From Galerina marginata (lineage: Eukaryota; Basidiomycota; Agaricomycetes; Agaricales; Galerinaceae), in assembly GCA_023014335.1 (NCBI GenBank), contig JAECYW010000008.1, forward strand, positions 1 through 64,000: 64,000 nt of DNA. Reading direction: 5' to 3'. The stretch's first letter is position 1, and the number at the start of each line of letters is the position of its first letter. Shown piece by piece: positions 1 to 11,360 of the stretch. The notes below the pieces were generated by a model that was given only the letters and a program-made list of their open reading frames with translations, ran no database searches and was not told where the DNA came from. Both the position numbers and the translations under genes were made by a program.

Positions 1-876
1 GGATCCGATTTCTGCTAGCATAGTAGCTCCACCCGCACGTAAAGATTGACCTGCGACATCATTCTCAAAGAAAGAATGAAGCCGGTTAATGATAAAAGAC
101 CTAGTCGGGACGGTGCCATCGTGACGGAGCCACAATGGAGAGCTAAAAGGGAACAATTTGTCTCTTGATGCGAGATATGATATGAAATGTCGATAAATGT
201 CGATTCCTGCATGAGGGAAGCGGCTGAGGAGGATCGTATTACCTTCGAAAAATTTGTCGGCTTTATGCCCAGGTAGGAAAAATTGGAAGAAATTTTCGGA
301 AATAATAATACTGGTTCGTTTGGTGACCTTCAACGGGTTACGTAGCTTCTTGTCATCCGGATCTGTTAGTTCCCCGAGACGTAAGAGGGCAAATACGCCG
401 ACTAGAAGTTGAGCAACAAAAAGAAGGTCGTCGTGGTTTGTCGAGTTGGCGTAATAGCCAATGACAAAAAGAATATTGTCGACAGTTAACGCATGTTTGC
501 GGGAGGTAGGAATGGCTCGAATGCGTCTACATCCCTCCAAAGTGCGGCGGACTAAGGGGGATTTTCGATTCAGGCGAATATCTGGGAAGTAAACCTCCAG
601 TTGTTGGCATATTCCGGAAAGATAAGTATCGACAGAGTCGGGTTTTATGTGAAAAGACATGAAGACGGTGAAAAATGATAAAGTGTCGGGGGTGGGGTCA
701 ACAGGAAAATTGTGGATTTTGACGAACTCGAGATAAGAATTGAGAGCTGAAGAGTAATTGTTCCATGTATTGGAATCAATTGCTTGACCAAGCGCAATTG
801 CGCGCTCACGCTCAAGGCGCTCGCGTGTCCAGGGCTCGCGGTTAGGCTGCCTGGACGGTTTTCCTGATGAAATCAT
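1..876 (-). CDS. tyrosine recombinase of DIRS-type element (3' end outside window)
   Basis: Reading from ATG at 876-874 the frame stays open to the window edge, giving 292 residues. It would integrate the circular retrotransposon cDNA. The first catalytic arginine is likely R166 in the context LLRLGEL. The C-terminal box appears as QSLRAGGAT at about residues 277-285, where many fungal relatives have HSLR; the usual His is Gln here and R280 would be the second catalytic arginine. The active-site tyrosine must lie beyond base 1. The start codon overlaps the stop of the upstream RT frame (ATGA, 876-873), which supports this start and suggests coupled translation. Confidence 0.8.
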   Translation of the reverse strand, partial: MISSGKPSRQPNREPWTRERLERERAIALGQAIDSNTWNNYSSALNSYLEFVKIHNFPVDPTPDTLSFFTVFMSFHIKPDSVDTYLSGICQQLEVYFPDIRLNRKSPLVRRTLEGCRRIRAIPTSRKHALTVDNILFVIGYYANSTNHDDLLFVAQLLVGVFALLRLGELTDPDDKKLRNPLKVTKRTSIIISENFFQFFLPGHKADKFFEGNTILLSRFPHAGIDIYRHFISYLASRDKLFPFSSPLWLRHDGTVPTRSFIINRLHSFFENDVAGQSLRAGGATMLAEIGS

Positions 877-3643
877 TTTTTAGCAGCCCCCAGCGGTAGT
901 TGAGGGGGTTCAAAAAATCTGAATCGAAGTCCAGGATGTAGAGATAATGCTCTAACGAAGTGACGTCGAGATATAGCATCGGCTACTTCGTTTTCGAGTC
1001 CAGGGACATGTAGAACTCGAAGTTGATGTTCAGTTTTCAACCGAACATCAACAGACGCCCGTAGAATATAATTATATGCGGGTAAACCACGCATAGAATT
1101 AAAAATATCAACGGTGTTTGTGTTATCTGTGAAGATAACGATTCGGATAGGGATTTCCGAGGTTGCTGAGGCATGAATAAGCGCGCTGAGGACACATAAT
1201 GCTTCATAATAGAAAATGAAGTCATTTGGGATACCTGTCGGGACGTCTGAATAATATCCGACTGAGTGGTCAGGATACCAGAAACCCATTCCTTCCAAAC
1301 ATGCGTCGCAATATATGGTAAGATCCGAGTGATTAACATCCCAATCAAGCGAGCGCAATAAGTATACGCCCGATGATGATTTGATAAGATTAGCCGCCCA
1401 AGTAAGGTCGTCACGAACGACATTGTTAACCCAAATTTCGGCATTAGGAGCGTCCTTGCCACTGATTTTTGCATAAAATGAGTTAAGACAGGGCCGCAAG
1501 AGGGGAAAAACGTTGAAACCCCAGTTAATCCAGCCAGCAAGTCTTTGCCATTCCCGCAATGTATGTTTTGCACCACGAGAATAAGGAGGAATCGAACAAA
1601 ATTGTTCAATTTCAGCAATGAGATTGAGGCGTGCGGCTTCTGGAAGAGTGAATGTCATAGCATTGGGATCGACTTCAATTCCGATTATTACCAGAGGAGA
1701 TCCAAAAATTTGTTTCTTTTCTTTGAAAGGAATACCAAGTTCCGTCCAGAGGTTCATGAGCGCGATCTGGTCAGCAGGCATGAACTTCTTGAATGGTTTA
1801 TATTCGGTAAGTGATGAGGCTTTGACGATAGTGTAATCGTCGTCTGAATAAACGAGGAGCCTGGGGATGTTTTTGACATACCGAGCGATCCAGGTAACGA
1901 GGCCGTTGAAAGAAATCCAGATACAGCCTGAACCGCGGCCACCAAACGCATTACAACGGTCAATAGAACGCAAGCCGTCGATGGTATTGACTTGTTTGAT
2001 TTGCCAGAAAGGGTGAACAGGCATAAGCCGATAAGCTTCAGCGACGTCGGATTTGAAAAGAAGTAAAGGTTCGTCGCCAAATGTACGGCGAAAATGCAGT
2101 AATTCCTCGCCTAGGTGCCTCATGTTATCCAAAGGATAACCTTTGATATCATCTCGGGGAATCATGGAGTTGAGGGAAAATTTACCAGCACTTTGGTCAG
2201 TGACCATACGAAGATCTGCTGAACCAGGTTTTGGGACAGCGTGAATAGGCATGCTGTACATACCAGGAAGAAGATCTTTGCCAAATGGAGAAGAAAAACG
2301 CTCCTTTTGTTCTTCAATGTCCCTTTGAGTACGCAAAAATGCGGCTTCAGTTGGGTCTTTCGAAGTCGGTAAGGATGCATCGTGAGTAGTCGGATAACCT
2401 TCCTTAAGAGTATCGGCCCAAGGCCAGAAACCCTCACGGAGGCCGCGACAAACCGACGACACAAAAGGTTGATTCGGATGATCTTTGAGTAAGGCCTCAA
2501 ACCGATCAATATTGATGGGGGTAACAATTTTGAATAACGATGAATTTTCCGCGATGGTTTTCACGACAATAGGATTTTCAATTTCGCGTTTAGGGGGAGG
2601 TGGTAAGGGAATTGCATGTTCAGTCCAGTCCGCTGTTGATAGGGAAAACGAATCTTCTCGAAAGATATTATATCGAAGATATTTAGGATACAGACTTCTG
2701 TGAAGTCTGTCTTTCTCTTTCGGGGCAATCCGGCTTGGAATGACCGGCGCACTTGCAGTTACTGCAGAGGTGTCGGTACTTGCAAGTTCCGGGTTTTTGA
2801 TGTCGGATGGTGATTTACTATCCCTTGATTTGGTAATATTCTTTCCAAATTCGGTTTCGATCCCGTCAGGCAAAACGATTGCGGAGTAGATGTATGAGAA
2901 ATGGCTGCGGTCGGTGAGTAAGATTCGCTGTCCACCAGCGACTTCCCCTCTGACGGCTTCATCATAGAGGATGAGTTTTCGGTGGGCCGAAACCACTTTC
3001 GATGAAAACTCCCGGTCCATGTAGTCGCCGTATTCGCGCAGTTCGTCTTCGCGGTGGGGGAATGCAAACGCGGTCGCTTTAATGGTGGCATTCCAGGCGG
3101 ATGTCCATTCTCCACTGGTTCTGACCTTTCTCGTAGGCTCGGAACGTCCAAGGCTAATTTCAGTCGATCCCACGCGTCCAACATTCTCTTTGACTGGAGA
3201 GATATGGTGGAGGGAACTGAGGATGCTGTCGAGGCTAACTGACTTTCCATGGATAATGTTGTCCCACTCGCTTGAAGGGAATCCACAGGGAGCACTGAGC
3301 GAGACGGTAATCCAGTGCTTGACAGTGGTGTAGTCTCGGGCAAATATGGTAAGAATTTCACGGGTTTTCGTGCAGCTTGGGTTTGCTGATTGGCGTGCCG
3401 TGGATTCTCGATGGTACCATGGCATATCCCTTTCGAAAACTCGCTTTTTCTTGTTGGATGATTCTCCGGATTCTCTATCCTCTCCAACAATGTCTTCTTC
3501 GTCATCTGAAACACTTGGTTCTCGTCCTCGCTTCTTGGACTCCTGGAGGACGAGAGATCGGATGAATGCTTCCGTTTCTTCGTCGCGTTCGGATCCAGTC
3601 TTTGGTTCAGATTCACCAGCGGGTTCTCCTGATTGTACGAGTC

Positions 3644-6600
3644 CTTTTGCGTAGTGATGTGACGGCTCGGCTCGGCCTGGAAGCCGCGGCTTAGGCTCGG
3701 TATTTTCAGGCCTGGGCTTTGAGAAACTGAAGCCTGAGCCGTACCAGCAGGCTTAGGCCGGCTTGGGCTCAGCTTAGGCTTGGGCCGCGGCCTCTGGGAA
3801 AAAAAATCATGTGACTGCCTGGTCGTGCTGCCAGGCCCGTTTCTGAAAACGGGCGGTACAAGCCCAACAGAAACTATGGGTTTTGGCTCAGACTATGCCC
3901 GAACATGTTAGGAAATGAGATAAACCATTATATAGATTATGTTTTAGGTGCACTATACTAATATTAAGCATCTCCGTCGTCATCGTCGTCGTCGTCGTCA
4001 ATCACCAACTCATCCCATGAAAAATCATTTGAAAGATCCACCTCGTCAACACTTCCCTCATCCAGTAAAGGCTCTTTCTCAAGCTCGATCACCTCTTCAA
4101 CTGCCGTGATTACCTCTCGAAAAAGGAGATCATTCCGATATAACATTTTGAGGCATTGGAGGGCCTCGACGATATCTCCCTTCAGTCGATTACGCCGCTT
4201 ACTGATAGTAATACCTGCCGACGAAAAGGCGCGCTCACTAGAAACAGAAGATGCCATGATCGGCAAGTAGTCTCGGGCGAGCGACGCCCATGTTGGGTAA
4301 CGAGACGCATTAAGCTGATAAATGGGATCATTAGAAACTTGTCTGGAATAAATTTGCGGTAGTACGCACCCCCCACCACTGAACCGTAGTCATTTCATCT
4401 GGAATCGACTCATTTGTGGTCATGTACCTATCAAATTCCGCTAACCATGGCTTCGACGGGTCAAGGTTAGCATCTTCCTCTGCTTCGGAATCCGTATCGA
4501 GCTCGCGGGCAACAAGTCGTCCGATCCGCGACACTTTCTTCGACGTGTTCGTGGGAGCCGCTGATGCTGATGCTGAATGGTTGTTGATTAACTTGTAACG
4601 TTCAATGAACTGCAAAATATACAGTGAGCTTGGTACTTTTTTGAGTGAAGGCAGTGACGTACTTTGGCTCGAATGAGGTCGACGACATCATCTTGAAGGC
4701 TAGCCTCCCAATACTTCTTGAAATGGGCCATTTTCTTCCCAGGATGTAAGACTAATTGAATATCGGGCTTAGCATTTCATTGAATAAAATGATTGACACG
4801 TACTCATAGCCAAAATATGCGCATCAGATGATGCCGTTTTTGTATAGTACTCGTCGAGCTTAGCCGTCGCAGCCTTCAATGCATCAGCAAAGTGAGCATA
4901 TTTGGCTTTCTTTGATCGCTTATCCCATGCGGAATACAATGCTTCAATGGCAGGAAGCGCTTCATGAAGGGATGGCGCGTTGGCAGCTGAAAATGCTTGC
5001 TGGGCAACGTCGGCAAACTACAGATCATTTAGACACCCTTGACACAGACACTTGACTCGAATACAGCAAAGAAAGAAACGCACGCTTAATAAGTCACAAA
5101 AGAGCCCGACCCTTTCCCATTCGGATTCGGTAAGTTGGAGATCCTGTATTTTTCTTCGCTTGTCGAGATTCTTTTCCTGGCCGCCGATTTGATACACGAA
5201 GTCACTGACAGCCTAAGAAATATTATATATATAGAGGAGTACGGAATGTATGCAGAAAACCTGCCTCTTTTCGATCCTCAGCTCGGTTGAGCATGGCGTA
5301 TGTCGACCCCCATCGAACCTTCATGTCGAGTATGAGCTGAACCGGCGATAAAGCCTTCTCTACCTGGATATCTTTGAAAAGCTCTTTTCGTTGCGATGAC
5401 GAGCGCGCCTGGAAGGTAAAGTCAATAATATTCCCAAATCCCGAACGCTGATCACTTACCTTGACGCAAATTGCCCGAACAAGGCCCAGCTCATCACGAA
5501 GGCCGTCGACTTCGTTAGGTTCAGGTGGGTCAGTATTGTCGTCATGAGGATTGTGGTATTTCGCTTTGCTTCTTGTCGAAATAAGGGCCTGGGTAGCGAG
5601 GTTGATAATGTGTGCAAGACATCTAAGACCAAGAAATAAGTGATGATGATAATTCAATAGAATACTAGTACGTACCGAATATGACGCTTCTCGACATCAA
5701 ATCTCTTCCCAGTCTTGAGTCTATACCTCAAAGCAAATTCGGCAAGCATCGTGGTATTGTTTGAAGCGTTGTCGCAGGTGATGTGACCGACCTAAACCCA
5801 TCTGATCAGCAAGTTAATGAACGATAGATTTGGACGTACTTTATGGACAATTCCCAGTCGATCACAAATCTTGAAAAGCGCCTGACCCAGTCGAACACCG
5901 TTATGCGAAGTATTCATTCGAGTGAAACCGAGAAGGGCGTGCTCAAACGTCCACTTGCCCTTAACTCGCTCTTCAACCCAATGCCCGGTAACGGCAAAGT
6001 AAGCATCTGAATTTGATGCCTGCCAGCAATCATCAGTAAGACTGATTTCGCCAGTAACTGCTGCGCTCTAGAATATACATTATAGAAAAAAGATGCACCA
6101 CATCATTTAAATGAGCTTACGTTGAGGCGCGCACGCAGTGCCGACATTTGTTTCTTGAAAGACGCAATAATCTGTGCCCGTGTCTGCTTTCGGTTCGGAA
6201 TTTTCACTCCTCGGGTTGAACGAGCGGCAATTGCAATCATGTTTTGGAAGGAGGGATGCTCGAACGCTTGAATGGGCTATATATCCTGATGTGAAAACAA
6301 ATACTGTCTCAATAGTAATGAAACTTACTTGATCGGTCTGGATTAACCACTCGATAGCCGCCTCCTTGAAGAGCTCGTCAGTGTATGGTAGCGGTTTATC
6401 TTCTGGCGCCGCGGTTGAAAAGTGGTCGTTGACTTGAGTTTGCTGGAGTTTTACGTGTTGAGCTGCATTCCGCTCTTTTGTGTCTTCAGGAAGCATCGAA
6501 AGGAACCCTTTATCCTTACACCATTTTCGATAGCGATCCTGGTAACGAGTATAATTATGCGAAGTCCTATCATAAAAATTGGGAAGACACACCTTATGCT

Positions 6601-7579
6601 TAGCCGCCATATGACGGCGGAGGGTGGTGTGGTCATTCACTAGGATTGTTTCCTGCTTTCGACACCCTGTTCCATCACTTTGCGTAATAAATTAGTAAGT
6701 AACACAGAAATGAGATGATATGCCACTTACGCGCACGATATGCATTGAACGCGAGCCTTGTTTGAGCCAGCGATGGGAGCCGCAGCTTTGAAGAACTGCT
6801 TGAGGTCGGCAGTCGCATCCTTATTCTTCTTCTTCCCGCTTGGTGCGTCGTCCTCCCCATCCGAGATCTCCATGACATGAACGTCGTTGTGCATTCCGTT
6901 ATCATCTACATCATCTTCCGGTTTCTGTGAGATAAGATACACAAAAAAAGACCATTTATATGCTTACCATTCGTACGGGCTCGCTTAGATTGCCTGGTTG
7001 GCTCGGAGTTGGCTCCCTGATTGTCGTCGTCATCCACGTCCTCGATGGAAGCGGATGGGGGTCGTTTGTTTGTTGTGGAAGTAGTAGAGGGTGCAGGAGT
7101 GCTGGGTGGAGGAGTTATTTCAGGTGAGCTAAGCGCGGTATCTCGTGCGGCTTGAGCTGCGATAGCAGCATTCCGACGCTGAGTTTCTGCAGCAGCAGCA
7201 GCAGTCCGGTGGGAAGATGTCACTGGTTTGGCGGTGTTACTCGGATCGGCAATGACCTGACTGGGCCTTGACACCCGAGGTTCTCGGTGACGGGAGGACG
7301 ACATACTGTGAGAAAGGGTAGAAAAATGAATATTCCGCGTTCAACGTTGACTTTGTTGATTGTTTGAGCATCGGGATTGGAAATTCTTTTGGTACTATAC
7401 AGCTAGTTCAGCCACCCAAAGCCGTCGGCCTAGGCCGCGGCTTGGGCTTTCAGAATGTGAAGCCTGAGCCGTAGGCCGCCATAGGCCTAGGTAACGGCTC
7501 TTGACGGCCTAGGCTACCGACGGCTCGGCACGGCCGGCTTCAGGCTTTGAGCCCAAGCCGGCACATCACTACTTTTGCG
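3644..7579 (-). mobile_element. hAT superfamily DNA transposon with 8-bp target site duplication
   Basis: The element is 3652-7571 (3920 bp). Its ends are TAGTGATGTG at 3652-3661 and the exact inverse CACATCACTA at 7562-7571, and weaker inverted similarity continues inward (CGGCTcGG versus CGGCTtGG). It is flanked by the identical octamer CTTTTGCG at 3644-3651 and 7572-7579, the 8-bp duplication diagnostic of hAT. The subterminal 150 bp on both sides are crowded with CGGCTCGG, GGCTTAGGC and GGCCTAGGC motifs, likely transposase-binding repeats. The identical duplication points to a fairly recent insertion. Confidence 0.95.
3964..7304 (-). CDS. hAT transposase (multi-exon)
   Basis: Ten or more exons run from ATG at 7304 to the stop at 3964. 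In order they encode a low-complexity Ser/Thr/Ala start (7304-6967), an acidic segment, and a BED-type zinc finger split by an intron (CISC in the exon ending near 6731, then RRHMAAKH near 6605). The RNase H-like core follows: TDDCWQAS, HITCDNASNN carrying a catalytic Asp, CLAHIINL with the conserved CxxH, and RWGSTYAML. The C-terminal hATC dimerisation domain (3964-4266) has the signature ASSVSSERAFSSAG and an Asp-rich tail. It would excise and reinsert the flanking element. No disabling stop was seen in the exons read, so it may be intact; some internal splice sites were not resolved. The gene lies wholly inside the hAT element. Confidence 0.88.
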
Positions 7580-8059
7580 GCGTGTTTTCCGCGTTCAATC
7601 GCTTCGGAAGCGAGGCGCTCGATGGATTCGATGGCGCGGAGATATTGGGCGAGAGCTGCATCCTTTTCTGGTTTGTCTTTGCTGGTGTTGAACTGAAGCT
7701 CGGAGGTAAGTAGGGCAATTGCTCGCGGCTTTGTGATTCTTTTGTTTCTAAAGTCTTCGATGATTTTATCGAGGGCTTGGACAATGATGAGGGATTCTGA
7801 ATTGGGCTCGTAAGACGCTGGATGAGCGGAATCTCCGGACTTGTGATGCGCTGGATGAGCGGAACTTCCGGGCTCGTGAGACGCTGGATAAGTGGAATTC
7901 TTATTGCTGGAAGAGCCTCCCATTTCCCGTATTCCTGGCATGTTGTTGTCTCGTTGTGTCTCACCTGCGGTAAAGGGGATAGTTCTGGCGAATTGTTGCT
8001 CATGGCTCATAATGAGATGAGGAACGATGGAATGTAATTCAGATAATAGTCAAAAATAC

Positions 8060-8190
8060 ACCTCTGTGACTGGGAGAGGACGTGAGTGTTGAGGTATAAA
8101 TCCTATCAAATGCCTTACCTGGGAGAGGACGTGAGTGTTGAGAAGAGAATCCTATGAAAGGAGGTCTCTGTCTCGTCCTCTCCCAAGTGA
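8060..8190. repeat. terminal direct/inverted repeats of the DIRS-type element
   Basis: The sequence TGGGAGAGGACGTGAGTGTT occurs near 8068 and again near 8128. The core GTCCTCTCCCA occurs inverted near 8173-8185. Paired direct copies plus an inverted copy just outside the first ATG fit the terminal and internal-complementary repeats of DIRS-like elements. The matching half at the other terminus is outside the window. Confidence 0.55.
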
Positions 8191-8199
8191 CTGTCCCAC

Positions 8200-11100
8200 C
8201 TACATCCTAAAATAGACATCCCCTATTTTTCGCGCTCTGAAGCACTAAGTGTCAGAACAAGTGAGCAGGTCAACTTGTTGAAATAAAAGAACCTGCTGTT
8301 CAGGACAAGCGAGGTGATTTAACGTGTGCCCCTGCGGTCATGGTCGGTTCCTATTGGACTCGAGTAAACTTAAGTTTAAACACGATCAACCACTCTTTCA
8401 AATACATTCTATGACGCCATCCACTGCTTCCGCATTCGCACAAAAGGAGAGTCCTCGGGACGATAACCAACTACGAACTTTAGGTATGTCTCACGTCGTC
8501 GTCAACGTTTCGTCATCACTCACCTTCCCCGCCCGCAGCAGCCAGGGCTTCGAACCCCAACTTTAAGTCACGAAGCACCATTTCAACCATTCGAAAATTT
8601 TCATGCATACACCGTGGCCAACCGCCTACGCTGCTTGCTGCCTGGACGAAGTTGGATCCATGAACAACTTTAGGTACGAATCCTACCTCGGTTTCTCGCC
8701 CGCTCCGAGTCTTCGTTGCTGATAGTCATACGAAATCCCAGCCCAGAACCGTGACTTGTTTTGTGGTTCCACTTTAGCCGTTGTATGAACGTCGACGGGT
8801 CCAACGCGAACGTCAAATCTACTGCACCCACACTCAAACTTGCAATGATACTCGTCGACTTACCGGTACCCACTCTTCGACCTGGACTACCGCCTCCAGC
8901 ACTGCCAACGTCAGGTTTGATAGTCTTACACATCATCTCAAAACGTAGGCTCCTCGGCGATACCAAACTGCATGAATTCACTGAGATAAGAAGAGACTCG
9001 GAGTGCGTGGCTTCTTCGACTTTCATTCACTCACGTTCTTATCGTTGACACCACCCGCCTCCACAGCTTGACCTTCAAGTTTGGCACATGACTGCACCGC
9101 CAAGCTAGGCAACTGCAGAACCGACAGCCCAAATGTTTCCTCTTGCAAAGTCGATATCAGAGCGCATATTTCCAGTTCAACTTGAACCGTCTTCAACTCC
9201 AGCCAGGCGGTCTAACATCGGACGGATACATCAATCTTGGAAGAAAAACCTCGAATGCTCGTCGTCGTTTGGAAGCCACCGACTGGTGTAAGCAATGAAG
9301 TAGTTGGCGAGTACGACCAGGTCTCATTGTCAGAGGTGCGCCTCTTTTCACCTGTCCAATCTCGCCGTGGCTGATGTCAGCCACCCTCGCAAGGGCAGGT
9401 AGATTGCCGGGTCCGCAGTAGTTCCTACACCTCCAAATTCGTACGCAGTAGGTAATATACCCAAGCTCATTGACAAACTCGATCAGTTTTGGCGCATGGG
9501 GCTGATAGCCCAATTTGGACATCAGGTTTTCGCTGATCTTGGTCTAGAGGCTTCGACTGAAAGCATCACGGGCGGCAGGCGTAGAAGGAACAAATGTCCA
9601 GGCCACGATCGAAAGACTCAGGTGCGTTTCAGTCACATACCTGGGACTGACATCGCTGAGATCAGCTGTCCTAGTAGTCTATCCGCTGACTGGTATATTG
9701 CAGCAGCTCCTACCCCTCCGAAATCGAACATCGGATCGCATATACCCAGTTTGACCACGTCGACCATTGGTTCAGAAGTTGAAGGAGGAAATCCTGCTGT
9801 TTTTAATCTTCACATCTGCGGCTCCGGTTCCGTTTGATAGGAGGTGAGGCTCGTCGAACCTTTTCTTTCCCGTCCTATAGCTGATGGTGTTTGAATTCAC
9901 AGTTTGCACTTTCTGCGACTCGTGGAGCCGCGCCAATCCATGGGCAACCACCCACATGTCAGAGCACAAGTTCATGGGGAACATTGAGGAGAAAAACACG
10001 AGGAGGAGACGGGGAGCATTTACCGTTGCTCGTCGAGCTGCGTCAATCTGTAAGGGGCCTCCGTCTTATAGCCTGCCCGAATCTAACTTGCTTATTATCC
10101 ACAGTTGCTCCTCTGCGGCTCGTCGAACCGCGCCACCCCCTAGCCTCAAGCACGTCTCTCAGACGCTATGTCGCCCTCGCCAGTCAGAGGTACGATGTCT
10201 TAATTTATTCATTAGTAGTTCTACGTTTTCAGCTGGACGGCGTCGACTGAAGGCGGCTGGGAAATCAGAATCTAAGAGATACCCCGCAGGGAACGAGCCT
10301 GATTTTGTGCTCTCAGCTTGTCTACACAGCTGTGCCGGGCTTTTTTTCTTCCCCAACGTCTACCTATTCCAATTTATTCACCCTCACCTTCCGCAGATTG
10401 CGCATTTACTACACATGAAATGTTGAGGTGAGGCCCTTCGAGCATCGTTATTCCGTCACTTGTGCTAACTTGTGCTTTTCTCATTAAAGCAGCTGCCTGA
10501 TACTCAATTTGCAAGGCTCGTCGAGCCGCCACGTCGCTCCTGCCCGAGCTGGTATGAGGCGTACATAGGGATGAGCATGAAGAGGGGTGGGTTGAGAATG
10601 GGAGTTCCTGGGGCTCGACGAGCCTCATCTAGCGTTCGTCGTTCTCGTCCACTTCCGAAACCACCCACATCTGACTTACTATTTACAGTGGTCTAGTATT
10701 TCATGCTAACCGCACCAAGCAGTATGCCTGCTGCTATACCTGCGGTTCTTCGAGCCGCAGGCATTTCATGCCTACATAATTATAGACATAAAAAGGGCTG
10801 GAACTTGGAAGAGTTGTTCGTAGACCATTTTACTTCAAGTGTGCGATAGTTCAAGCAAGTAATATCCGTATATTCTTAATTAAAGTCGGTCTGTTCGATT
10901 TTCCGTGCTCTTACTCTATATCAATAGCGGTCAGCGTCAAATCTTCAACATTTTCCGGAGTCCCCGCGTCCCATGGATACAAACGTGAATATCTTGGGTG
11001 CGTAAGACCGTGATACAGGCTTACATCTTTGCTCTCAGGACCGTGTGGGTAGGATTAGTGCGGGAGTCGCACCTACCGTTCCGTGCCTATAATTTGTCAG

Positions 11101-11360
11101 TGCCCAGGGAATTTTATTTCGAGAACGTAGCCAGCTTTTAAAGCAGACAAATCCACCTAGGACGCGCGATAGCATAATTCAGGACGCGTACCCATTTATT
11201 CGATAGAGAGGATTGAAAGCAGTTCGAATTTTTAAAACGCGAGGATGTAACGAAATTAAACACAAATCAAGCACCAGAGTTTCGAGATCAGTGCTTTTAA
11301 GCCGGAGCGACCGACAGGGCATAGGTGTTCACGGAATCTTGCAAATTGAAATAGGCAGCC
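8200..11360. other. no confident gene; decayed sequence with palindrome cluster
   Basis: Open frames here (for example 8324-8566, 8761-9048, 9193-9522 and 9884-10426) show no recognisable motif, no consistent splice chain, and overlap on both strands. The segment from 9845 to 10761 carries a distinctive palindrome family listed separately. It may be an eroded mobile element or ordinary intergenic DNA. Confidence 0.5.
9845..10761. repeat. cluster of eight TCGA-centred imperfect palindromes
   Basis: Eight sites match or nearly match the 13-mer palindrome GGCTCGTCGAGCC or its one- or two-base variants: near 9845-9860, 9913-9934, 10025-10044, 10113-10134, 10428-10447, 10511-10533, 10610-10629 and 10740-10761. 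Several are extended to CTGCGGCTCGTCGAACCGC. Spacing is irregular (about 70-310 bp). They could be binding sites, hairpins of a decayed repeat, or remnants of a palindromic insertion. Confidence 0.6.

Larger units (their letters stand above)
873..8010 (-). pseudogene. gag-like/reverse transcriptase/RNase H polyprotein of DIRS-type element, split by hAT insertion
   Basis: Coding segments are 8010-7572 and 3643-873. Without the hAT element and one copy of its 8-bp target duplication, they join in a single frame of about 1069 residues starting MSHEQQ. The N-terminal quarter is hydrophilic and charged with no recognised fold and may be the capsid part. The RT core has YSDD at residues 526-529 (counted from the Met at 3425), preceded by LLVYSDD. 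RNase H residues follow: D in DACLEG (about 707), E in YYEAL, D in FTDNTNT (about 767) and the PGLENEVADAISR motif. RT and RNase H copy the element RNA into cDNA. The insertion brings foreign codons in place of the middle of the protein, so a full product cannot be made from this copy. The distal 850 codons from 3425 remain open. Confidence 0.85.
1..8200 (-). mobile_element. DIRS-type (tyrosine recombinase) retrotransposon, right part in window
   Basis: Minus-strand element whose genes run from about 8010 down past base 1: a gag-like N-terminal region, reverse transcriptase/RNase H, then a tyrosine recombinase. That order, with no DDE integrase and no LTRs seen, is the DIRS/Ngaro plan, in which cDNA is thought to circularise and be inserted by the recombinase. 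The 8.07-8.19 kb end has two direct copies and one inverted copy of a roughly 20-bp sequence, as expected for the unusual termini of such elements. The other terminus lies outside the window. A hAT transposon at 3652-7571 interrupts it, so this copy is probably inactive. The outer limit near 8200 is an estimate. Confidence 0.85.

Noticed and set aside
2759..3616. 285-codon minus-strand frame overlapping the retrotransposon
   Set aside because: It is a shadow frame of the RT polyprotein, which carries the recognisable motifs.
8530..8570. tRNA B-box-like GCTTCGAACCCC
   Set aside because: No A box, acceptor stem or cloverleaf could be built around it.
8670..9026. P-loop-like GRRVGTGKST on the minus strand
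   Set aside because: The Gly spacing does not fit GxxxxGK[ST] and no Walker B or NTPase context follows.
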